The position numbers and the translations under genes were made by a program. A stretch of 64,000 nucleotides of DNA from Pedobacter borealis DSM 19626 (GTDB lineage: Bacteria; Bacteroidota; Bacteroidia; Sphingobacteriales; Sphingobacteriaceae), in contig NZ_JAUG01000024.1 of NCBI RefSeq assembly GCF_000708285.2, forward strand, positions 34,129-98,128, given 5' to 3'. Each line of letters begins with the position of its first letter. The stretch's first letter is position 1. Positions 36,338 through 45,496 of the stretch are shown here, piece after piece. The notes beneath the pieces are model-generated. The model worked only from the letters and a program-made list of their open reading frames with translations, had not been told where the DNA came from and searched no databases.

Positions 36338-36889
36338 TTACAGAAGTGCTTTCTTGCTACGGTTTGCGTGCCGTGGCTGCCCTGAGTTTTGTGTTACGCC
36401 GATACCAGAAACACCACCTTGTAGCATATTATCGAAACTTGCAGCGGGTTGTACCAACAGGTTTTTGGAAACCGAGCCTACCGATCCGGTAACGTCGCTT
36501 TTTTTCTGGCTGCCATACCCCATTACAACAACATCGTTCAGGCTGCTTGCTTTTTCTGCCAATAGAATGGTAATCGGGCTTCCATCAACCACGATCTCTT
36601 TGGTTTGATAACCAATAAAACTTACTATGAGGGTGTAAGGGAATTTTTGTCCGGTACGGAACGAAAAGCTTCCATCGGCTGCGCTGGTTACGGCATGTGT
36701 AGTTCCTTTTATAGCTAAAACCACATTCCCGATAGGCTGTTTCGTTATCGAATCTTTTACTGATCCTATTAAGGTTGAGTTAATGATCGGGGTATTTTGC
36801 TGTGCGCTTGCTTTTTTGGTAAAGATGGCAATTGCAAGAAATACCATCAGCCTGACGGCTATTTTTTTTCTATGGATAGATTTTTCCAT
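36338..36889 (-). pseudogene. N-terminal fragment of a SusC/RagA-type receptor
   Basis: 183 residues that start as a normal SusC: signal peptide, carboxypeptidase-like domain (IGSVKDSITKQPIGNVVLAI), and the plug start (NDVVVMGYGSQKKSDVTGSV). The frame stays SusC-like up to GVTQNSGQP, then continues with unrelated RHANRSKKALL and stops. More than 800 residues are missing, and no SusD follows. It is a deletion remnant; a short piece could still be exported but cannot form a channel. Confidence 0.85.
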
Positions 36890-37340
36890 ATATTTATACA
36901 GTTTTATTTAATGATTTGAATTGTTAGTAAAACTTGATGACCAGAAGTGATTGGCGTTACGCTGGTTATCGAATAATATCCGGCAGGGCTTCCCTGTCGG
37001 TTTTGTTTTTTATGATAGACACTATCTCATTTTGCACGCTGTTTAGAAAAGCTACACTTCTGCAGTTAGCCTTAGGCCAGTAATTATTTAAAAAAAATGG
37101 GGGTGAGGAGCGCTGCTGTATTAGCAACAACAGGAAAGGCACATTCGCATGGAAACAAATTGTAAATGGTGCATTGTAATTTAATTTATCGTTAATATAA
37201 TTAACATCATTTTGACAAATATAAAAAAAAATTCTCAAAAAGACTACAAAAACTATAGAATTTATAGTTTTTATGAAAAGAGCTATTCATGCCTAAAATG
37301 AAATTAACGACGCTGCTAAATAAACAGCAATAAGGAGTAA
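36890..37340. other. Intergenic region without a supported gene
   Basis: AT-rich region upstream of the truncated SusC gene. A 90-codon minus-strand frame (36966-37238) has an unusual composition and no family resemblance, and I do not regard it as a gene. The region probably holds the old promoter of the SusC remnant. Confidence 0.4.
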
Positions 37341-37543
37341 TTATTCTAAGTTTTTTAATCGTGGTGTTGAGGAGGATATTCTAATTTCTTTACGCTCTTT
37401 AGGAGAAGAAAACTTGTAAAACAGCAGCCAATAAGTGATGGCCATAATCAACACACCTAAGAGCGCAGGTTGTACTGTCCAAACGCATAAATTGATACAA
37501 CAGTATTTAGCAGAAAAATAGATAGTGTAAAAAATTTCGTCAT
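37341..37543 (-). pseudogene. Small signal-peptide/membrane protein gene with a frameshift
   Basis: The first frame begins MTKFFTLSIFLLNTVVSIYA, a good signal peptide, and stops at 37457-37459. The overlapping frame continues PALLGVLIMAITYWLLFYKF and then SSPKERKEIRISSSTPRLKN to the TAA at 37341, one membrane helix with a basic tail. The span (203 bases) is not a multiple of three. It may be a decayed small membrane protein gene, or two unrelated chance frames. No family is recognised. Confidence 0.35.
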
Positions 37544-37785
37544 GTTATCTTAGGCTAGGTTAGCGAAAATAGCCAAAAATAATGAAGAAATACAGGCATT
37601 TATCGCCAATAGTTGATGCGCTTTAGTGGTTACATTTTTTATATTTGTTTATCGCGGAATTGATTCCGCCAGGGGGGATAGCATAAGGATAAAAGAATGG
37701 TCCACTACCATACTATAATGTAAAAGCACTTGAGTGGGGTGTTTTATTGACATAAATTTATATAATTGAACGATAATTAAATAGC

Positions 37786-38841
37786 ATGGAAGGGTTTTAC
37801 AAGCAAAGTGGTACATCTATAAATACTTTTTGGGTTGCCATGCCAGTAATGCGAAACTTAATATTACTTAGTGCAAGAAATGAGGCAGAAGTAAATACCA
37901 TTTGTAGTGCAGGGAACATTAATCCGGATGATCTGAGCAAGATAGAAATGAAAGTTTCGCTTGAAGCAAACATTGCCATTATGGATGCTATGCTTCAAAT
38001 TTCTGCAGACAAAAACCTGGGACTCCACTTAGGAGAAAAGGCAACGCCTCCGATTATTGGTCAGGCCGGTCATTTACAGCAAAGCGATAGGGATGTACTC
38101 TCTGCCTTCAAAAAAACAGTGTACTTTACCCGGACGTTTACAGCATTGTATGATTTTGCCCTTGAAGAAAAGAATAATGAAATTCATCTTCATTATGAAC
38201 CTGTTCAATTATGGAATGATATAGATCCGGAAACGGCAAGGCATGGTGTAGATATCCCATTTGCGGCAACCCTTAATTTCATAAAAGTACTTTCTGGCCA
38301 AACCGTATACCCGGTAAAGGTATTTTACAGGTACCCAAAAGTTTCTGACACTACCGAACATGAAAGGATCTTTAAATGCAGGCCAGGTTTTAATCAGCCC
38401 TATAATTGCATTGTATTTAACAAAGCAGATTTAGAAATTCCTATTTTGGGATATAACCCAAAACTAAATGCTGTTATCGAAAACATGCTCCACGAAAGGT
38501 TAAGACAAGCAGCAGAAGGAGTAAGGTTTAGTGCAAAAGTAAAGGAAGCAATTTTGAATAATTATCAATTTGACTTCCCTCAATTAGAAAACATAGCTGT
38601 CTTTTTAAATATTACCCCCCGAACTTTACAAAGAAAATTACAAGACGAGAATACAACTTATAGAACACTCAGTGATCTGGTAAAGTATGAGCTTGCAGCT
38701 GCTTTGTTGAAACATAATGAACTGTCTATTTCGGAAATTGCCTATAAGCTTGGTTATACCGATCCGAGCACTTTCAGAAAAGCCTTTAAACAATGGAGTG
38801 GAAACACACCTGCAGATTACAAAAGCAAAATTACGCTTTAA
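37786..38841 (+). CDS. AraC-family transcriptional regulator with N-terminal arabinose-binding-like domain
   Basis: 351 residues. The N-terminal ~200 residues match the PF12625-type ligand domain of the OruR/ArgR-like branch (ISADKNLGLHLGEKATPPII, GQAGHLQQSDRDVL). The C-terminal double helix-turn-helix is LENIAVFLNITPRTLQRKLQ and SISEIAYKLGYTDPSTFRKAFKQW, typical of AraC/XylS. It overlaps the convergent acetyltransferase gene by 11 bases. Its targets could be the minus-strand enzyme cluster, but nothing in the sequence proves this. Confidence 0.93.
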   Translation: MEGFYKQSGTSINTFWVAMPVMRNLILLSARNEAEVNTICSAGNINPDDLSKIEMKVSLEANIAIMDAMLQISADKNLGLHLGEKATPPIIGQAGHLQQSDRDVLSAFKKTVYFTRTFTALYDFALEEKNNEIHLHYEPVQLWNDIDPETARHGVDIPFAATLNFIKVLSGQTVYPVKVFYRYPKVSDTTEHERIFKCRPGFNQPYNCIVFNKADLEIPILGYNPKLNAVIENMLHERLRQAAEGVRFSAKVKEAILNNYQFDFPQLENIAVFLNITPRTLQRKLQDENTTYRTLSDLVKYELAAALLKHNELSISEIAYKLGYTDPSTFRKAFKQWSGNTPADYKSKITL

Positions 38842-39328
38842 ATTTAACCCAAATATATTCGTCATACACGTTATTATTTTTAATAACAGACTTTTTATGA
38901 ATGCATTCTAGTGCATATCCATTCTTCTCTAATACCTTCATAGATGCCTTATTATATTCAAAAACGCCAGCTTCTATCCTGGTGATATCAAAAGTTTTAA
39001 AAGCATAATCGGTCATCAATTTAATAGCTTCAGTTGTAATTCCCTTACCCCAAAATGGTTCGGCAACCCAGTAACCAATTCTAGCATTAAATCTATAAAC
39101 ATTCTCTTTTGAGGTAATACCAATATCCCCGCAAAAATTTCCATTATAAAAAACAAGAAACCTCTCGGCGGTTATTTTATCTAGATTTTTTTGAAACAAT
39201 TCTATTCCATCATTTCTGGTATAAGAATTAGAGGGCATATCTAATTTATTGTTCAATATGCTTGGGTTGTTCTTAAATTTAACAAACTCATCAAGATATT
39301 GAATATCATAATGAACTAATTTAATCAT
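38831..39328 (-). CDS. GNAT-family N-acetyltransferase (RimJ/RimL-like)
   Basis: 165 residues. The acetyl-CoA-binding region is seen in ARIGYWVAEPFWGKGITTEA followed by IKLMTDYAF, and the typical end NKASMKVLEKNGYALECIHK. This pattern fits the Acetyltransf_3 (RimJ/RimL-like) branch, which acetylates protein N-termini or small amines. It lies at the downstream end of the minus-strand cluster; the substrate is unknown. Confidence 0.92.
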   Translation of the reverse strand: MIKLVHYDIQYLDEFVKFKNNPSILNNKLDMPSNSYTRNDGIELFQKNLDKITAERFLVFYNGNFCGDIGITSKENVYRFNARIGYWVAEPFWGKGITTEAIKLMTDYAFKTFDITRIEAGVFEYNKASMKVLEKNGYALECIHKKSVIKNNNVYDEYIWVKFKA

Positions 39329-39359
39329 GTAGACTATAAAATAACATTATACATTTTAC

Positions 39360-39815
39360 CTAATGATTGCTACTAAACATATCTCGATACATTTTCCAGC
39401 CATCTTTTGTTTTTTTCCAAAGTACCAGATATTTTCCATCATCTATAACTTTATCATTTCCATCCTGAGCCTCCAAACGCCCTACTTCTGTAATATAGCC
39501 TTCGCCACTACTATGAATTTCCGTTTGGATAAATCTGCCACCGCGAACTCCTGCCGCATAGGCATGCTTAAAAAATTTGTCCATTTCTTCTTTACCGCAT
39601 ATCGTTTTAGAATTTGGAGGCATAATACACGCATCCTCTGCATAACAGGTTAAGATGGATCCGTCATTTTTAAGGAATAAGCTACGATAAATCGCGTTGC
39701 TCTTTGCAATGGCAACTTTTGCTTCTTCAAGCATTTCATTTTTTTTTGATTGTGATTGGCAGCCGATTGAAAACATCAATAAGGCACTCAGCATTACTGG
39801 AAAGATTGATTTCAT
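39360..39815 (-). CDS. DUF4440/SnoaL-like (NTF2-fold) lipoprotein
   Basis: 151 residues. A lipoprotein signal ends in SIGCQSQ. The body matches NTF2-like DUF4440 proteins: SNAIYRSLFLKNDGSILTCY, AEDACIMPPNSKTICGKEEM, and the end YLVLWKKTKDGWKMYRDMF. The family includes ketosteroid-isomerase-like folds with varied or unknown activity. It lies between the acetyltransferase and the alpha/beta hydrolase genes. Confidence 0.9.
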   Translation of the reverse strand: MKSIFPVMLSALLMFSIGCQSQSKKNEMLEEAKVAIAKSNAIYRSLFLKNDGSILTCYAEDACIMPPNSKTICGKEEMDKFFKHAYAAGVRGGRFIQTEIHSSGEGYITEVGRLEAQDGNDKVIDDGKYLVLWKKTKDGWKMYRDMFSSNH

Positions 39816-39876
39816 GATTTTTATATTTAAGTGATTTTAGGTTTTCATCAGTATAAATTTGTTTTCAACATAATCC

Positions 39877-40752
39877 TTATTTCAGAAAAGGTTGAACCAA
39901 TTCGGCAATTTTTTGGGGTTGCATAATTAATCCCACATGGCTTGTGTTTGGTAGAATAGCCAATTGCGATTTTGGAAATCCTTCCATATCAGCGAATACA
40001 TTACCACCACATAGTTGATATAACTTTGCTTTATGAACTAAGTCAATACCATCATTATCTCCAAATACAAACAGTGTTTGTGCTTTAATATTTTTCAGAT
40101 TTTCATCGCCCAAATCAAAGTCTTCAGTGTCGAATTTTATAAATTTGCTTACAAAGCCATGCCATTTTTGTTCATTAGCATAGCTACTTTCATGTGCCGC
40201 TTTGTAGGGTGTTTGGTCCAAAAAATCAGGCTTCAACGATTTTAGCATTGTTCGCATTTCAGGTAACCATCCTGTGTATTGATAGGGAGTAGAAAGTATC
40301 ACTAGTTTATTTACTAACTGAGGCTGCTGTATAGCAACCTGTATGGCTACTGTTCCGCCTACGCTAAAGCCCATCATGTCGGCTTTGTCAATCTTTAAAT
40401 AGTGCAATAACTCAATTACATCACTTGCCAATAATTTATACGAAAAGGGTCTTTCAATATCCTTTGTATGTCCGTGACCTTGTATTTCTACAGCAATCAC
40501 TTTCCTTGTTTTTGATAAGTCAGGAATTAAGCTACTCCAGCAAAGGCCAATGGTTTGATAGGCTCCATGTATTAAAACAATTGGTTTACCCTGTCCATAA
40601 ACTTCATAATACATTTTCAATCCGTTTACAGGTGCATAGCCTGCTGTATCGGGCTTTTGTAAAACAGATTGTTGAGCCATTATTATCGTTGTAATGAAAA
40701 GACAAACAGCAGTTAAGATGGTTTTTACCACTACTTTGAATTTAGCTTTCAT
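39877..40752 (-). CDS. Exported alpha/beta hydrolase
   Basis: 291 residues. A signal peptide (about 1-27, ending IMAQ) precedes an alpha/beta-hydrolase fold with oxyanion segment IVLIHGAYQ, nucleophile elbow GFSVGGTVA, acid in FGDNDGID and His in NTSHVGL. The GLKMYYEVYGQGKPIVLIHG entry is typical of small esterase/peroxidase-like hydrolases. It begins 3 bases after the stop of the dihydrofolate-reductase-like gene, so the two are co-transcribed. The substrate is unknown. Confidence 0.92.
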   Translation of the reverse strand: MKAKFKVVVKTILTAVCLFITTIIMAQQSVLQKPDTAGYAPVNGLKMYYEVYGQGKPIVLIHGAYQTIGLCWSSLIPDLSKTRKVIAVEIQGHGHTKDIERPFSYKLLASDVIELLHYLKIDKADMMGFSVGGTVAIQVAIQQPQLVNKLVILSTPYQYTGWLPEMRTMLKSLKPDFLDQTPYKAAHESSYANEQKWHGFVSKFIKFDTEDFDLGDENLKNIKAQTLFVFGDNDGIDLVHKAKLYQLCGGNVFADMEGFPKSQLAILPNTSHVGLIMQPQKIAELVQPFLK

Positions 40753-40755
40753 ACC

Positions 40756-41319
40756 TTATTCTGCTTTTGATTTGTATTGAATAAATGTAATTCCACAAGC
40801 AAAGGTTTTCGATTGGACGAGCTCTAAACTCGTTCTATTGTGAAACGGCGCCAAACCATTTCCAATGGCAATTGGATGGATGTAGAGGTTATACTCATCA
40901 ATAAGATTTTCGCTAATCACATTCGATGCAAAATTATGCCCCCCATACATAATTATGTCACCGCCATCTTGTTGTTTCAAGTTGTTGATTTCAGTTTTAA
41001 GATCTTTAGTTGCAAGAGTTGTATTCTCCCAAACTGATTTTGTAAGCGTATTTGAGAAAATAACCTTGTGCGTATCGTTCATTTTTTTTACGAACACTGG
41101 ATCTTCTCCTGCAGGGTCAGCTAGCCGTTCTTTCCAAGTTGGTATAAAGCCCTCTGCCAATTTTCTTCCCAACAAAATACAATCAACAGGGGCAGTTAAT
41201 TCATTTAAATGCTTTTTTAATTGCTGATCAAAATCCCAAATCATCCAATCCATTTCTTGGTTTGGGCCAGCATAATAACCATCAAGAGACAGTTGCATTT
41301 GTAATTTAAGTTTACGCAT
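40756..41319 (-). CDS. Dihydrofolate reductase-family protein (RibD C-terminal type)
   Basis: 187 residues. It starts MRKLKLQMQLSLDGYYAGPN and carries the RibD_C features TKDLKTEINNLKQQDGGDII and MYGGHNFASNVISENLIDEY. The family binds NADPH and reduces pteridine- or pyrimidine-like substrates, but small stand-alone members like this have unknown substrates. It is followed immediately by the exported hydrolase gene. Confidence 0.92.
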   Translation of the reverse strand: MRKLKLQMQLSLDGYYAGPNQEMDWMIWDFDQQLKKHLNELTAPVDCILLGRKLAEGFIPTWKERLADPAGEDPVFVKKMNDTHKVIFSNTLTKSVWENTTLATKDLKTEINNLKQQDGGDIIMYGGHNFASNVISENLIDEYNLYIHPIAIGNGLAPFHNRTSLELVQSKTFACGITFIQYKSKAE

Positions 41320-41425
41320 GGTACATCGATTAATTTAATCAAAATTAAAAGGGTCAAGGCGTTTTTTAGGCACTTAATACGACAAAAAAAAGAGAGTATG
41401 CGACAATGAGATTTCTAAAATAACA

Positions 41426-41833
41426 TTATTCGGATCTGTGAATGATAAAGCCATTCTCAACTTTGTCCATTCCCACTTTTGGGTAATATTCTAATGCTGT
41501 AGGTACAGAAAGTAGTAAAACGATCGACTTTTCACTTACTTTCTGTTTGGTTAGTTCAATCATTTTTTTTGCAATACCACTTTTTTTATAATCAGGACTT
41601 ACCGCAAGGTCGGCCAGATAACAACACCACACCCAATCGGTAAGCGAACGAGATATACCAACAAGTTTTTCGTTGTCCCAGGCAGTAATGATGAGGTTCG
41701 AATTTTTGTACATAGTTTCAATTCTTGCCCTATCAGCTATTGGTCTGGGAAGGCCAGAATTATCATATAGCTCAATAATCTGTTCCAAAGTGGGGATCCT
41801 CTCAAAACTGTACTCAATTTGTCTATTGCTCAT
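41426..41833 (-). CDS. GNAT-family N-acetyltransferase
   Basis: 135 residues. The acetyl-CoA region is seen in LADLAVSPDYKKSGIAKKMI followed by ELTKQK. It starts with SFERIPTLEQIIELYDNSGL and overlaps the cupin gene's stop by 11 bases, so it is co-transcribed with the cupin. The substrate is unknown. Confidence 0.9.
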   Translation of the reverse strand: MSNRQIEYSFERIPTLEQIIELYDNSGLPRPIADRARIETMYKNSNLIITAWDNEKLVGISRSLTDWVWCCYLADLAVSPDYKKSGIAKKMIELTKQKVSEKSIVLLLSVPTALEYYPKVGMDKVENGFIIHRSE

Positions 41834-42185
41834 TATCGTTAATTATTATTCTGTCGTTATTTGTTGATGGTTGGGAAATAACAAGAAAGTCGAGTTTCTG
41901 ATCTGTTTCGTTAGCTATAAAATGCTTCATCCCGGGATTAATGAGAAGACCTTGCTGTTGGCTTAATACAACTTTCTGATCTTCAATGTAAAAAGTAGCA
42001 CTTCCTTTTAATATAAAGAAATATTGCTGCGCATTTAAATGATAATGCAGTTTTTCCTTCGTACCGTAGGGCATACTTTCATACTTCACTGATAAGCCAT
42101 CAGTATCTGCTAACACCCAGTTATCGCATTTTTCGCCCCAGAAATAATGCGGAGCATTTTCTTTATCTGTAATCATGGCCAACAT
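41823..42185 (-). CDS. Cupin-domain protein
   Basis: 120 residues from the ATG at 42185 (a start 10 codons upstream would overlap the monooxygenase stop; a purine-rich stretch precedes the chosen ATG). The cupin core is MPYGTKEKLHYHLNAQQYFF and LKGSATFYIEDQ, then INPGMKHFIANETDQ, with the HYH...Q and H metal ligands. Small cupins act as isomerases, dioxygenases or sensors. It follows the monooxygenase gene by 7 bases. Confidence 0.88.
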   Translation of the reverse strand: MLAMITDKENAPHYFWGEKCDNWVLADTDGLSVKYESMPYGTKEKLHYHLNAQQYFFILKGSATFYIEDQKVVLSQQQGLLINPGMKHFIANETDQKLDFLVISQPSTNNDRIIINDNEQ

Positions 42186-42192
42186 ATATTTT

Positions 42193-43434
42193 TTAGTCTT
42201 TCCAATTATTTCCAAAGGATATTTTTTTTAAGAAAAAAACTTTGTTGCAAAGCCTAAACCAATTACGGCTCATCAGTCTTATCAATCGATTTTCTGAAAT
42301 GGCTTTATGCGTGTACTTCATCGATTTTGCAACCGCAGCAAATCCTTTATTCCTCATATCAGTCTCGTAGGCTTTAATTGCCTCCAGTTTATCTTTTCTC
42401 TGAAGTACTACTTCAATTAATTGTTTCGACAAAATAAACGCATCATACAAAGCCATATTTGCACCCATACCTTGCATAGGCGTCATATTGTGTATCGCAT
42501 CGCCCATTAAAGTAACAGAACTAGCAGCCCAAGATTTTATTGGAAGCATTGTTTTAATATTTAAAAGCAGTAATGTGTCTCCATCCCCTTCGCTGATGAT
42601 TTTTTTATAAATTGGGTTCCAATGTGGGATAAGGGACAAGGCCTTTTGCTTTAAATCTGATTCTACACTAACATCTTGAAAGTACTTTTTATCCCCCACC
42701 AGCGACCATAGAATGTAATTACACTTATCACTGTCGACATCTTTTCCTTTATCAAAAAATGCATTAAAGAAAAAAAACTTATCTTTTGGCATCACTACAT
42801 TCATACGGCCTGATATGGTTATTGGGATCCATTTCCGGCTTTCTACCGTAAGCATTGTTCTTCCACCTATTGCAATTGCACCAGTTTCTACCCGCCTAGC
42901 ATTAGGCAAATACTGTTGTCTAACTTTCGAATTTGCACCGTCGGCCCCTATAAGTATATCGGCTTCTTCGTTTGTGCCATCTGCAAAGAAAATTTTTACA
43001 CTCCCATTTTCAAGTTGCTCAAACCGATCAAGCTTCTTTCCATAATTTATACTTTCATCGAGGTCTGATAACAGGATTTTTCGAAGATCGGTACGGTTGA
43101 TGGCATATTGTTTTAAATAAGGCTCTGGGTTTTGTCCTATCATTAATTTTTCAGGAACATGCACCAGTTCCTCAAAATCTTCAGTTAAAAAACCAATACC
43201 ATCTGCATCTAGCCCCGTATGATTTAAAAAGTCATTCCATTGTTTAAATGGCAAGCATTGATGCAAGGCTTTGCTACCAACCGACCTTATATGTATTCGG
43301 TAACCGTCTAACCAATCTTCAGCTTTATCATTTTTTTCATAAATGGTGAAAGAAATTTTATTTTTCTGAAGAGCCTGTGCCAAGCACAAACCGCCTATAC
43401 CTGCACCAATAATTGCTATTTAGTAATTTGACAT
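42193..43434 (-). pseudogene. FAD-dependent monooxygenase gene with a stop at codon 5
   Basis: From the ATG at 43434 the frame reads MSNY, then TAA (43420-43422), then IAIIGAGIGGLCLAQALQKN, the FAD-binding GxGxxG start that such enzymes need. The remainder is intact: ILIGADGANSKVR, the GD motif VTLMGDAIHNMTPMQGMGAN, and a helical C-terminus. It belongs to the class A flavin monooxygenases (PHBH/TetX relatives). A single base change (AAA to TAA) would explain the stop. An open frame can also be started at TTG 43389, but that would omit the FAD motif. Gene order suggests it was in an operon with DUF1772. Confidence 0.8.
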
Positions 43435-43440
43435 CCCAGA

Positions 43441-43950
43441 TTAAGTTCTTTTTACAGCGGCTATTATACTGAATAAGAACGAAATAATTGAGGCATACGT
43501 ACGAATATGATGCCATAGATTCCATTCTGTCTCAAACTTTTGTCGCATTTCGGCAATAGCTGCGTCTGAAGCTTCCGAAATATTAAATTGTTCTACCATG
43601 TTATTCAGCGGTACATTACAAACACCCGTTATAACGAAAACACCTATCCAATAAACAAGAGTGGCAACTAATAATAAATAAAAGGACGTCCCCACTTCTA
43701 TTTTGAATGTTAACCAAGCAGAAATAGGCAATACAATCATGCTTCCAATAAAGCTCAAAAAGAAATAAGGGTTAATAATTTCCTTGCTAATGGATTGAAA
43801 CGATTGCAAATATGCTTTATCCGACAGGTTGCCTAAGCCTTTAATTACCGAACAATCATAGCCATAAAAAAGCCCAGCCAGTAATCCAGTTAATAACACT
43901 GTAGCTATCTGTACCCATTGCACTGTTGATACATTTATGGTTGGTTCCAT
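43441..43950 (-). CDS. DUF1772 membrane protein
   Basis: 169 residues with four hydrophobic helices (about 10-28, 62-80, 88-110, 150-168). The pattern VQIATVLLTGLLAGLFYGYD, a middle NVPLNNMVEQFN, and W-x-x-H-H-I-R-T near the end are typical of DUF1772, a family that includes anthrone-oxygenase-like proteins. The ATG of the monooxygenase frame is 6 bases downstream of its stop, and it overlaps the NmrA-like gene by 16 bases. Confidence 0.9.
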   Translation of the reverse strand: MEPTINVSTVQWVQIATVLLTGLLAGLFYGYDCSVIKGLGNLSDKAYLQSFQSISKEIINPYFFLSFIGSMIVLPISAWLTFKIEVGTSFYLLLVATLVYWIGVFVITGVCNVPLNNMVEQFNISEASDAAIAEMRQKFETEWNLWHHIRTYASIISFLFSIIAAVKRT

Positions 43951-44759
43951 ATTCCTGTTTTTATTGTTTTATTAATGTATTCTTGAAACGATGTTGGTTT
44001 TCTCTTTAAAACGGTTTCAACATCATTTGTTATAAACTCATTTCTACCATCCAACACTTGGGTAAACAAATAGCTTATTAACGAGATAAACTCTTCCGTT
44101 AGTTCATAACTTCTAAGCATATCTGTATAATTGTGCATACTGATCTCAGCATATTGGATTTCTCTTTTTATAGCGTTGGCGATAAGAGAGATAGCTTTTT
44201 CAAATGATAATAATGTAGGGCCAGTTAACGAGTAGATTTGATGTGAATGAGCATCATCCATTAAGGCTTCCACCACAACGTCAGCAATATCATCTGCATC
44301 TACAAAAGGTTCATCGGCATTTATTTTTGGCAATATCATTTCACCAGCTAATATCGAATCGAGCAAAAAGCCTTCACTAAAGTTCTGCATAAACCAACTT
44401 GCCCTTACAATTGTCCAATCTAGCCCCGATTTTATAACCAAATTTTCACATAATTCTGCTTCGTGTTCTCCCCTTCCCGATAGCAGGACTAGTTTTTGAA
44501 CTCCGGCATATTTAGCTTTTTGAACAAATGATTGTATAATCTGTTGCGCCTGTGGAATAGCTATGTCGGGTTGAAAAGTGATATATACTTTTTCAATTCC
44601 TGATAGCGCAGCATCCCAGGTTTCTTCTTTATACCAATCAAAAAAGGGTGCTATATTTCTTGAACCAATTCTAATAGGAATGCCTAGTTTTGCAAGTCTA
44701 TCAATCACTCTTCGGCCTGTTTTACCAGTGCCACCCAGTACTAAAGTTGTATTATCCAT
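43935..44759 (-). CDS. NmrA-like NAD(P)-binding protein
   Basis: 274 residues from the ATG at 44759, which begins MDNTTLVLGGTGKTGRRVID, a Rossmann GxxGxxG. A start nine codons upstream is less likely. SRNIAPFFDWYKEETWDAAL and the FVDADDIADVVVEALMDD segment match the NmrA/atypical SDR family. These act as NAD(P)-redox sensors or reductases. It lies between DUF1772 and the multi-pass membrane gene in the same operon. Confidence 0.92.
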   Translation of the reverse strand: MDNTTLVLGGTGKTGRRVIDRLAKLGIPIRIGSRNIAPFFDWYKEETWDAALSGIEKVYITFQPDIAIPQAQQIIQSFVQKAKYAGVQKLVLLSGRGEHEAELCENLVIKSGLDWTIVRASWFMQNFSEGFLLDSILAGEMILPKINADEPFVDADDIADVVVEALMDDAHSHQIYSLTGPTLLSFEKAISLIANAIKREIQYAEISMHNYTDMLRSYELTEEFISLISYLFTQVLDGRNEFITNDVETVLKRKPTSFQEYINKTIKTGIWNQP

Positions 44760-44769
44760 ATTTTTATAT

Positions 44770-45486
44770 TTAATAATCCGTATCATGATTTATCGTTTCC
44801 AGATCAATATCATGAGTTCCTGTTTTTTTGATAAGCGGGTACCCAAATCCGAGTACAAATAGAATTGAACCAAGCAAATAAATATTTAGACCAATCTCAG
44901 CCAGTACTTTTAGCTCGAAAACATTTCCCATAGCATCTATCAGGGTTGCTATTCCGGTAACCACAGCAATGATTCCGATCACTTTTTGATCATCGTATAA
45001 AAGCCTTCCTATCCCGATAAACCAAACAGAGGCAAACAAGGCCTCCAGTATATTCCAAAGCCCTTTGGTTACAATGGTGGTTAAAACAGAAATGACAAGG
45101 GCAATAATTTTGGATTCATCGCCCGAAGCATGTAGAAAATCGTGCATCAACGGTGGCCATGCCACAGCAAGCGTAATGGCGCCAATTGCACCTATCAGCA
45201 CATAACACAGGCCGCTATTTGTAAAGAGTGAAAGCCACGGTGTACGAAACCTGTATTGCTGATCGAGATAAAAAACAAGTGGGAGCAACAAGAGGTAATA
45301 ACCGAACATATCCAAAATATTAAACCAATAAGCGGCTTTAAACTGATCTGCATATTGCAGAATGAGTTTTGGGTCGGAAAATGCTTCGAAATTATAGTTG
45401 ACCGCTATGGCACCTACCCACAAACAGGCTACGGATAAAATGCCGGAAAGTATGCTGATACAGCCTATGGCCTTGCGATAGTTCAT
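44770..45486 (-). CDS. Multi-pass membrane protein (DUF4386-like)
   Basis: 238 residues with about six transmembrane helices. The segments ISILSGILSVACLWVGAIAV, AYWFNILDMFGYYLLLLPLV and ILFVLGFGYPLIKK fit the DUF4386/DUF998-like group. It ends with a polar tail. It heads the block of the cluster with NmrA and DUF1772. Function is unknown. Confidence 0.75.
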   Translation of the reverse strand: MNYRKAIGCISILSGILSVACLWVGAIAVNYNFEAFSDPKLILQYADQFKAAYWFNILDMFGYYLLLLPLVFYLDQQYRFRTPWLSLFTNSGLCYVLIGAIGAITLAVAWPPLMHDFLHASGDESKIIALVISVLTTIVTKGLWNILEALFASVWFIGIGRLLYDDQKVIGIIAVVTGIATLIDAMGNVFELKVLAEIGLNIYLLGSILFVLGFGYPLIKKTGTHDIDLETINHDTDY

Positions 45487-45496
45487 AAAATTTGAT

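Noticed and set aside
36279..36608. 109-codon plus-strand frame
   Set aside because: It is antisense to the truncated SusC gene, whose codons are clearly protein-like.
36966..37238. 90-codon minus-strand frame
   Set aside because: Composition is unlike a real protein and no family or start context is visible.
37747..37766. TTGACA and TATAAT words before the AraC gene
   Set aside because: They are separated by only 8 bases, too close for a sigma-70 promoter, and Bacteroidota do not rely on this consensus.
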